Positions 1 to 5,224 of a stretch of 5,956 nucleotides of DNA are shown here, piece by piece. This DNA is from Ruminococcaceae bacterium UBA1244 (GTDB taxonomy: Bacteria > Bacillota > Clostridia > Oscillospirales > Acutalibacteraceae): assembly GCA_002308635.1 (NCBI GenBank), contig DBWG01000122.1:28980-34935 (forward strand). The letters run 5' to 3'. The notes below the pieces were generated by a model. The model saw only the letters and a program-made list of their open reading frames with translations, had not been told where the DNA came from and did not search any database. Position 1 is the stretch's first letter. The number at the start of each line of letters is the position of its first letter. The position numbers and the translations under genes were made by a program.

Positions 1-1622
1 CCGCCCATTCTCAGCGACAGAGGTGTTATCTTTTTGAAATAGCCCTCTTTTGTGAAGAACAGATTTACCGGATAATCGGGAACATCCTCTTCGGTATCGT
101 CCTCTTCGATATCATCGGAATATATTATCATGCTGCGGCGGGGCTGGGCATATTTTTTGATAATATTTTCAAGCTCTTTTATAATGATGTTCTTGATCTT
201 TGTCTTGCTTGCAAGGATGGATTCAAGCTCGGCAATATCCTTTTCAAGCTGTGAGATATCCTCGGTATGTTTAAGGATATATTCCCTGTTGAGGTGGCGG
301 AGCTTTATCTCGGCAACATATTCCGCCTGTATCTCGTCAATATCAAAGCCCGTCATAAGGTTCGGGACGACCTGCGATTCCTCTTCGGTATGGCGGATAA
401 TGTGTATCGCCTTGTCGATATCGAGGAGTATCTTTTCAAGACCGCGCAGAAGATGAAGCCTGTCCTGCTTTTTGTGCAGGTCAAAATACGTCCTGCGCCT
501 TACACATTCTATCCTGAACGCTGACCACTCGTTGAGAAGCTCACGCACACCGAGAACCTTCGGAGTGCCGGCGATAAGGACGTTGAAATTGCAGGAAAAG
601 CTGTCTTCAAGAGGTGTCAGCTTATAAAGCTTCTGCATCAGCTTTTCGGCGCTCGTATTGCGTTTAAGGTCGATCGTTATTTTCAGACCATCGATACCTG
701 TTTCATCACGGATGTCGGCAATTTCCTTGATCTTACCCTGCTTTACGAGGTCTATGACCTTTTCGATAACGGCTTCGCAGGTGGTAGTCTGAGGAATACT
801 GAGGATATCTATGCAGTTTGCATATTTATCGTAGGTATAGCGTCCTCTCAGCTTCAAACTGCCTCTTCCGGTGCGGTAGATATTTTCAAGTACATTCTTG
901 TCGTAGATTATCTGTGCGCCGCCGGTAAAATCAGGAGCTATAAGCGTGGACATGATATCAAAATCAGGGTCTTTGAGCAAGCCTATCGTTGTCCGGCAGA
1001 CTTCTTCAAGATTGAATGAACATATCGAGCTTGCCATGCCGACAGCGATACCCGTATTTGCATTAACTAAAACTGACGGAAAAGCCGCAGGAAGAAGCGT
1101 TGGTTCTTTCAGGGTATTGTCATAGTTGTCTACAAAATCCACAGTATCTTTGTCGATATCGTTGAACAGCTCGCTGCATATCGGGTCAAGCTTTGCTTCT
1201 GTATATCTTGACGCAGCCCATGCCATATCACGGCTGTAGAACTTTCCGAAATTTCCTTTTGAATCGACAAAAGGATGAAGAAGCGCTTCATATCCTCTGC
1301 TGAGGCGCACCATCGTATCATAGATCGCCGCATCGCCGTGAGGATTGAGCTTCATGGTCTGACCGACGATATTTGCGGATTTTGTTCTCGTCTGTCCCAA
1401 AAGCCCCATCTTGTACATTGTATAGAGCAGCTTTCTGTGAGAGGGCTTGAAGCCGTCTATCTCAGGGATGGCACGGGACATTATTATGCTCATTGCATAA
1501 GGCATAAAGTTTTCCTGGAGAGTTGAGGCTATCTTTTCTTCGACGACCTCTCCTGCTCCGGCAATATACCCCTGCATTTTAGGCTGAGCTATGCCTTCGG
1601 AGGTTTTCTTTTTTCTTGCCAT
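1..1622 (-). CDS. parC: Type II topoisomerase subunit A, ParC/GyrA-like (3' end outside window)
   Basis: This is the DNA breakage-reunion subunit of a type II topoisomerase, which cuts both strands through a tyrosine and pairs with the ATPase subunit encoded at 2135-4123. I translated the minus strand from ATG at 1622 and found 540 codons with no stop or frameshift down to the left edge. An AGGAG at 1635-1631 lies 8 nt before the ATG. Visible in order: the winged-helix region with FKPSHRKLLY (about 58-67), NPHGDAAIYDT (93-103), GNFG (123-126), catalytic Arg139-Tyr140 in RYTE, and GIAVGMA with the DNA-intercalating Ile near 192. After these come the tower and a long coiled-coil region rich in Lys/Glu (about 400-500), and then FFTKEGYFKK, which looks like the first blade of the C-terminal beta-pinwheel. 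Oddities are Ala98 at the E. coli GyrA Ser83 position and a 12-residue rather than 10-residue stretch between GNFG and RYTE. ParC rather than GyrA is an inference, based on the operon and on divergence from housekeeping gyrase. Confidence 0.93.
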   Translation of the reverse strand, partial: MARKKKTSEGIAQPKMQGYIAGAGEVVEEKIASTLQENFMPYAMSIIMSRAIPEIDGFKPSHRKLLYTMYKMGLLGQTRTKSANIVGQTMKLNPHGDAAIYDTMVRLSRGYEALLHPFVDSKGNFGKFYSRDMAWAASRYTEAKLDPICSELFNDIDKDTVDFVDNYDNTLKEPTLLPAAFPSVLVNANTGIAVGMASSICSFNLEEVCRTTIGLLKDPDFDIMSTLIAPDFTGGAQIIYDKNVLENIYRTGRGSLKLRGRYTYDKYANCIDILSIPQTTTCEAVIEKVIDLVKQGKIKEIADIRDETGIDGLKITIDLKRNTSAEKLMQKLYKLTPLEDSFSCNFNVLIAGTPKVLGVRELLNEWSAFRIECVRRRTYFDLHKKQDRLHLLRGLEKILLDIDKAIHIIRHTEEESQVVPNLMTGFDIDEIQAEYVAEIKLRHLNREYILKHTEDISQLEKDIAELESILASKTKIKNIIIKELENIIKKYAQPRRSMIIYSDDIEEDDTEEDVPDYPVNLFFTKEGYFKKITPLSLRMG

Positions 1623-1636
1623 ATTTCAGTCTCCTG

Positions 1637-2098
1637 TTATTGTTCTGGATCAAGCGATAAACGCATTTTTACGTGAGGGATGCCGTCTTCAAGAAAAGGC
1701 TCTGACACGACCTCAAAGCCTTCCTTGGCATAGTAGCCTATGGCATAGGTCTGAGCTTCAAGATAAATGCTTTTTGCATTGTATATCTCCTTTGCGGCTA
1801 TGACTCCGGCGTGGAGTATCTTCCCGCCAAGACCGCAGCCCCGTTCTGTAGTTACGACTCTGCCAATCTGTGCGGTATTTTCTTCATCAGGCTTCATAAA
1901 TACTCTCAGACAAGCCGCAACGCTTTCATCCGGACGCTTTATGAAAAGATGCGTACTTACTACATCAAGACCGTCTATGTCTGTGTACGGGCAGTTCTGT
2001 TCCACAATAAAAACATCGCATCGTGCTTTGAGTATCTCGTATAGTTCACGGTTTGACAGCTCATCAAAATGCTTTGTGATTATCCCGCCGAGTTTCAT
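1637..2098 (-). CDS. elaA: GNAT-family N-acetyltransferase, ElaA type
   Basis: This 153-residue protein is a single GNAT domain that would transfer acetyl from acetyl-CoA to an amine; the substrate is not known for ElaA-type members. The N-terminal signature RCDVFIVEQNCPYTDIDG (about 26-43) is typical of ElaA. The acetyl-CoA pyrophosphate loop is visible as RGCGLG (86-91), following the IGRVV strand. The C-terminal block YYAKEGFEV and then EDGIPHVKM (137-145) also matches the family. Length is normal for the family and nothing is broken. The ATG at 2098 has AGAGGAG at 2113-2107 with an 8-nt spacer. It sits between the two subunits of one topoisomerase, 36 bp after parE and 14 bp before parC, so it is surely co-transcribed with them. 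Whether it acetylates the topoisomerase or is only a passenger cannot be decided from the sequence. Confidence 0.9.
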   Translation of the reverse strand: MKLGGIITKHFDELSNRELYEILKARCDVFIVEQNCPYTDIDGLDVVSTHLFIKRPDESVAACLRVFMKPDEENTAQIGRVVTTERGCGLGGKILHAGVIAAKEIYNAKSIYLEAQTYAIGYYAKEGFEVVSEPFLEDGIPHVKMRLSLDPEQ

Positions 2099-2134
2099 TG
2101 TGCAGTCTCCTCTGTAAAGTGATAGTGTTTACTG

Positions 2135-4123
2135 TTACGATACATCAAGATCGTCAATGTATTTGTAGCCGTTTTCTATGATATAGTCCCTTCTGACGGC
2201 AAGGTTGTCGCCAAGGAGTATGTCGAACATCTCGGCAGTCTTTTTTGCGTCATCAGGCATTATTTTGATAAGCCTTCTTGTTGCGGGATTCATAGTTGTG
2301 AGGCTCATCATATCAGGTTCGTTTTCACCAAGTCCTTTTGAGCGCTGGATGGTATATTTCTTGTCGCCTATCTCGCCTATGAAGCGTTCTTTTTCGGCTT
2401 CGGTATAGGCAAAATAGACCTTGTCCTTCGTGTTTATCTCATAGAGCGGAGATTCGGCGATAAAGACCTTTCCTTCACGGATAAGCGTCGGGGCAAGACG
2501 GTAGATCATTGTCAGGAGAAGTGTCCTGATATGGAAGCCGTCAACATCGGCATCGGTACAGAGAATAACTTTGTTCCAGCGGAGAAGCTCCATATCAAAC
2601 GATGCAAGCTCCTTGTTGGCTTTTGACTTTACCTCTACACCACAGCCCAAAACTTTTAAAAGGTCGGTGATTATCTCGCTCTTGAATATCTTGTCGTAGT
2701 CGGCTTTAAGGCAGTTGAGTATTTTTCCTCTTATTGGGATTATCGCCTGAAAATCAGGGTTTCTTGCCTGCTTACAGGCACCGAGAGCCGAATCGCCCTC
2801 CACGATAAAGAGTTCACGCTCAGACTTGTCCTTGCTCCGGCAGTCAACAAATTTTGCCACTCTTCCGGTCATGTCCATATTTCCGGCAAGAGTCTTTTTT
2901 ATGTTAAGGCGGGTCTTTTCCGCACTTTCACGGCTTCGTTTGTTTATGAGTACCTGATTGCCGATCTTTTCCGCATCAAGCTTGTTCTCAATGAAATAGA
3001 CTTCAAGCTGGTGGCGGAGATATTCGGTCATAGCGTCCTGTATGCCCTTGTTGGTGATGGCTTTTTTGGTCTGGTTCTCGTAGGATGTGACGCTCGAAAA
3101 CGATGATATGACGATCACAAGACAGTCCTTTACATCGTCGAAATTTATTTTGTTTTCGTTTTTGGTGTACTTTCCGTTCTGTTTAAGATAGGAGTCTATG
3201 GAATATACAAAAGCGTTCTTTACGGCTCTTTCAGGTGCGCCGCCGTATTCGAGCCAGCTTGAATTGTGATAGTATTCCGCCGTGCTGACCTTGTTTGAAA
3301 ATGCAAGGGCAATGTTTATCTTGGTCTTATAGTCGGGCTTGTCGTCACGGTCGCTGACCATTCTTTCGGTCTGCCAGAACTGTACCTGTGAGAGTGCGTC
3401 CTCTCCCACAATTTCCTTTACGTGATCGACGATACCGTTTTCATAGCGAAACTCGGTCGTCTCGAACTGTCCGTTCTTTTCGGAACGGAAAATAAAGTTT
3501 ATTCCTGCATTTACAACGGCCTGACGCTTTATTGTGTCGATATAGTATTCATCGGAAATTTCGATATCAGTAAAAACTTCGAGGTCAGGTTTCCAGCGTA
3601 TCTTTGTGCCGGTCTTTTTTCCGGTGTACTGTTCCCTTTTCAGACCGCCGATATTTTCGCCTTTTTCAAAGTGGAGAGTAAAGCGTGTTCCGTCACGGCG
3701 GATATCAACATCCATATATTCCGAGGAATACTGAGTTGAACAAAGACCGAGCCCGTTAAGACCGAGAGAAAATTCATAGCTTTCGGCTTCGCTGTTGTTG
3801 TATTTTCCTCCGGCATAAAGCTCACAGAACACAAGCTCCCAGTTATAGCGTTCCTCGTTTTTGTTGTAGTCAACGGGGATGCCTCGTCCGAAGTCCTCTA
3901 TCTCTACGGAATTATCGGCGTATTTTGTGATTATGATTTCCTTTCCGTAACCCTCACGGGCCTCGTCAATGGAGTTTGAGAGTATTTCAAACACTGAATG
4001 CTGACAGCCCTCTATGCCGTCCGAACCGAAAATAACTGCCGGACGCTTACGTACCCTGTCAGCGCCTTTCAGAGAGGTTATACTTTCATTGCCGTAGGTA
4101 TTCTGTGTGTTTTTTCTTGCCAA
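2135..4123 (-). CDS. parE: Type II topoisomerase subunit B, ParE/GyrB-like ATPase
   Basis: This 662-residue subunit binds ATP and clamps DNA for strand passage, partnering with the ParC-like subunit at 1-1622. The GHKL ATPase (about 15-210) shows His42, Glu46 (general base), Asn50 and Asp53 in HSVFEILSNSIDEA. It also has Asp77 in EDFGRGIP, the lid GLNGLG (121-126), and TGT (170-172). The transducer domain carries the QTK loop, with Lys353 in NQTKKA. The Toprim metal site is EGDSA (Glu442) and Asp524/526/528 in TDADVDG, followed by KGLGE and TTMNPATR near the C-terminus. All catalytic residues are present and length is usual for ParE or short GyrB, without the large Toprim insert of E. coli GyrB. 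Divergent points are RPAVIFGS for the common RPGMYIGS, GLNGLG for GLHGVG, and Glu117 where E. coli GyrB has Lys110. The start is TTG, fixed by an in-frame TGA at 4129-4127. ParE versus a second GyrB is inferred. Confidence 0.94.
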   Translation of the reverse strand: MARKNTQNTYGNESITSLKGADRVRKRPAVIFGSDGIEGCQHSVFEILSNSIDEAREGYGKEIIITKYADNSVEIEDFGRGIPVDYNKNEERYNWELVFCELYAGGKYNNSEAESYEFSLGLNGLGLCSTQYSSEYMDVDIRRDGTRFTLHFEKGENIGGLKREQYTGKKTGTKIRWKPDLEVFTDIEISDEYYIDTIKRQAVVNAGINFIFRSEKNGQFETTEFRYENGIVDHVKEIVGEDALSQVQFWQTERMVSDRDDKPDYKTKINIALAFSNKVSTAEYYHNSSWLEYGGAPERAVKNAFVYSIDSYLKQNGKYTKNENKINFDDVKDCLVIVISSFSSVTSYENQTKKAITNKGIQDAMTEYLRHQLEVYFIENKLDAEKIGNQVLINKRSRESAEKTRLNIKKTLAGNMDMTGRVAKFVDCRSKDKSERELFIVEGDSALGACKQARNPDFQAIIPIRGKILNCLKADYDKIFKSEIITDLLKVLGCGVEVKSKANKELASFDMELLRWNKVILCTDADVDGFHIRTLLLTMIYRLAPTLIREGKVFIAESPLYEINTKDKVYFAYTEAEKERFIGEIGDKKYTIQRSKGLGENEPDMMSLTTMNPATRRLIKIMPDDAKKTAEMFDILLGDNLAVRRDYIIENGYKYIDDLDVS

Positions 4124-4130
4124 TTTTCAT

Positions 4131-4135
4131 CCTCT
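4131..4135 (-). promoter_or_regulatory. Ribosome binding site that fixes the TTG start of parE
   Basis: Read on the minus strand, AGAGG lies 7 nt before the TTG at 4123-4121. An ATG at 4130-4128 abuts the AGAGG with no spacer, is in another frame and closes after 14 codons at 4086, so it is not the start. In the parE frame a TGA stands at 4129-4127 and no earlier start is possible. The next in-frame Met (136) lies beyond the ATP-binding motifs. The TTG is therefore well supported. Confidence 0.8.
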
Positions 4136-4137
4136 TT

Positions 4138-4956
4138 TCATTTGTGATCAAATTTTTCGATCACGTCTTCAAAATAGTCGATAATATAATCTTCAAATGT
4201 TTTTCCAAGGTATCGGGGCATATCAAGGTCATGTGAAAACTCGGACACCTCGCCCCGCATATTTCCTTCGCAGATCAGCACCGGACAGAATGTGCTGTCG
4301 GTATCAACTATCTGCAAAACTCCGTTATAAAGCGCACGGCGCTCCCGTTCATATTCAGGCGCTCTTTTTTCTCCGTCAAGCTTCAGCAGTTCAAGGCAGG
4401 CGCTGTCCCATTTCTGTTCGGTAAGACAGGCATCGAGCATTACGGGTCTGCCGTTTGTTGTGAATGAGAATGTTCTGAAATCACTTTCGCATTTTGCCAT
4501 AGAGTGAGAAACACTGCGGTTTGAATGTACAATAAAATTGTGAAATTCCAGCTCTTCAAGAGAGAACAGACCAAAATCCGGTCCTGCACCGCCGTTGCCC
4601 ACCTGTGTGAGAAACTCAACATAGGATACGGGCAGGCTTATGCTGTGCCGCTGTTCAAAATCACGTACATCGGAAAGAGGGATCACCGGCGCAAATTCAT
4701 AGCGGTGACGCTCCGAACCGTACTGCCGAAGCTCTGTGTCAAGCTCCTTTGCCCTTGAAACAAGGCTCATAAGCTCCATTGCAAAGGTCGAAAGCTTTGG
4801 AAAATCATTGAAAAAGATCGTCCTCACACTGTCAAGTCCGGTTATGTTTATTCCATCATCATCCGGACGAATCATTTCAAGTCCCGAAACATCAGATTCC
4901 AAATCTGTATTATCCGATATTTTTTTGATTTTGTCAAGTCCGAGTATGTCCATCAT
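4138..4956 (-). CDS. SMI1/KNR4 (SUKH-superfamily) domain protein
   Basis: This is a soluble 272-residue protein with no signal peptide or membrane segment. The SMI1/KNR4 fold starts about residue 79 (YGSERHRYEF) and is recognised by IPLSDVRDFEQRHSISLP (92-109), SYVEFLTQVGNGGAGP (111-126) and FGLFSLEEL (128-136). It continues to a C-terminal YLGKTFEDYIIDYFEDVI segment, the usual ending of this family. In bacteria SUKH proteins are best known as immunity proteins against contact-dependent or polymorphic toxins, often nucleases, but many stand-alone copies have no known role. No toxin gene is visible beside this one. Residues 1-78 are not recognised; they are acidic and contain a GL(D/E)-x-(I/V) motif three times (positions 6, 25, 40). 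The gene ends 14 bp before parE and looks like the first gene of the topoisomerase operon. Two adjacent ATG codons (4956 and 4953) could start it. Confidence 0.85.
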   Translation of the reverse strand: MMDILGLDKIKKISDNTDLESDVSGLEMIRPDDDGINITGLDSVRTIFFNDFPKLSTFAMELMSLVSRAKELDTELRQYGSERHRYEFAPVIPLSDVRDFEQRHSISLPVSYVEFLTQVGNGGAGPDFGLFSLEELEFHNFIVHSNRSVSHSMAKCESDFRTFSFTTNGRPVMLDACLTEQKWDSACLELLKLDGEKRAPEYERERRALYNGVLQIVDTDSTFCPVLICEGNMRGEVSEFSHDLDMPRYLGKTFEDYIIDYFEDVIEKFDHK

Positions 4957-4960
4957 TTAT

Positions 4961-4967
4961 CACCCCT
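4961..4967 (-). promoter_or_regulatory. Ribosome binding site of the SMI1/KNR4 gene
   Basis: The minus strand reads AGGGGTGATAA before ATGATG. GGTGAT matches the extended anti-Shine-Dalgarno complement exactly, and the extra G can wobble-pair. Spacing suits either the ATG at 4956 or the one at 4953. The 3' arm of the inverted repeat (4985-4978 on the minus strand) ends about 10 nt upstream, so folding of that element could affect access to this site. Confidence 0.6.
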
Positions 4968-5049
4968 ATTTGAGTGTGGAGTTCCGACGAGCCGCCGGTG
5001 TCGATTTTGCACTCTGATTCTTCAGCATTGGATTACGACTTACCATGAC

Positions 5050-5078
5050 ATTAAACTATGGCACCCGATAAAGTTGAA
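5050..5078 (-). promoter_or_regulatory. Weak candidate promoter for the SMI1-parE-elaA-parC operon
   Basis: The minus strand has TTCAAC (5078-5073) and TTTAAT (5055-5050) separated by 17 nt. This matches three of six bases of the sigma-A -35 box and five of six of the -10 box, and lies about 95 nt before the SMI1/KNR4 start. It sits inside the inverted-repeat element, so if real the element would supply the operon promoter. The match is weak and could be chance. Confidence 0.25.
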
Positions 5079-5101
5079 CACGAATCGCCCAACTGGTGTG
5101 C
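5061..5101. other. Hairpin A in the intergenic element
   Basis: GCAC (5061-5064) pairs with GTGC (5098-5101), CC (5065-5066) with GG (5095-5096) across a single T bulge, and AGTTG (5072-5076) with CAACT (5090-5094) after an asymmetric five-base internal loop. The apical loop is 13 nt. Eleven pairs broken by a bulge and an internal loop look more like a folded RNA than a simple protein-binding palindrome. The strand is unknown. Confidence 0.5.
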
Positions 5102-5120
5102 AGGTTCAGAGGAACACTGC
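5100..5120. other. Hairpin B in the intergenic element
   Basis: GCAG (5100-5103) plus GTTC (5104-5107) pair with GAAC (5112-5115) and CTGC (5117-5120), with one bulged A at 5116 and a four-base loop. It shares its two outer bases (5100-5101) with hairpin A, so the two either stack end to end with slight fraying or compete. Confidence 0.5.
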
Positions 5121-5144
5121 CGGACGTGGAAGGAAACAGCCAAA

Positions 5145-5162
5145 GCGCCCCGTAAGGGGCGT
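5145..5162. other. Hairpin C, GC-rich stem with GTAA loop
   Basis: GCGCCCC (5145-5151) pairs with GGGGCGT (5156-5162): six Watson-Crick pairs and one wobble around the four-base loop GTAA. Read on the plus strand the loop is a GNRA tetraloop; on the minus strand it is TTAC. There is no T-run after it on either strand, so it is not an intrinsic terminator. CGT (5125-5127) and ACG (5164-5166) may extend the helix around an internal loop. Confidence 0.55.
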
Positions 5163-5206
5163 GACGAGGACGGATGCTATGAAACTTTCTGCGTTTTAAG
5201 TCGACA

Positions 5207-5221
5207 CCGGAGGCACTCCGG
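5207..5221 (-). other. Hairpin just after the uvrB stop, possible weak terminator
   Basis: CCGGAG (5207-5212) and CTCCGG (5216-5221) form a six-pair GC-rich stem with a three-base loop, starting 3 nt after the uvrB TGA. The minus strand then reads TGTCGACTTAAAACG, with no U-tract, so it is not a canonical rho-independent terminator. It may protect the mRNA 3' end or cause pausing. It uses the same bases as the outer arm of the long inverted repeat, so the two structures exclude each other. Confidence 0.4.
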
Positions 5222-5224
5222 CGG

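Larger units (their letters stand above)
4978..5219. repeat. Structured intergenic element bounded by imperfect inverted repeats
   Basis: This covers most of the 268-bp gap between uvrB and the SMI1/KNR4 gene, in which I see no credible gene. The ends are complementary: CCGGTGTCGA (4995-5004) with TCGACACCGG (5201-5210), 10 bp perfect; then GCC (4991-4993) with GGC (5212-5214) after one mismatch; then GGAGT (4978-4982) with ACTCC (5215-5219), leaving an 8-nt bulge on the left side. Three further hairpins lie inside (5061-5101, 5100-5120, 5145-5162). A closing helix around several hairpins fits a structured RNA of about 240 nt, or a miniature non-autonomous mobile element. No target-site duplication is evident in the flanks. 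I do not recognise an Rfam family in it. It begins only 5 bp after the uvrB stop and ends about 20 bp before the next start codon. Confidence 0.55.

Noticed and set aside
130..524. Plus-strand open frames at 130-456 and 267-524
   Set aside because: They lie opposite the continuous parC-like coding frame, whose translation matches a known family over the whole length. They are antisense shadows.
1767..2117. 116-codon plus-strand open frame opposite the GNAT gene
   Set aside because: It is antisense to a well-supported GNAT protein with intact motifs, and its translation shows no recognisable family.
4086..4130. 14-codon leader-type open frame overlapping the parE start
   Set aside because: Its ATG directly abuts the Shine-Dalgarno with no spacer, so initiation is unlikely, and it has no leader-peptide character.
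5121..5145. GGAAGGAAACAGCC resembling the conserved loop of bacterial SRP RNA
   Set aside because: The required pairing of the SRP helix 8 (an AGG...CC arm around a GGAA loop with AGCAG opposite) cannot be formed by the neighbouring bases, so this is only a chance similarity.
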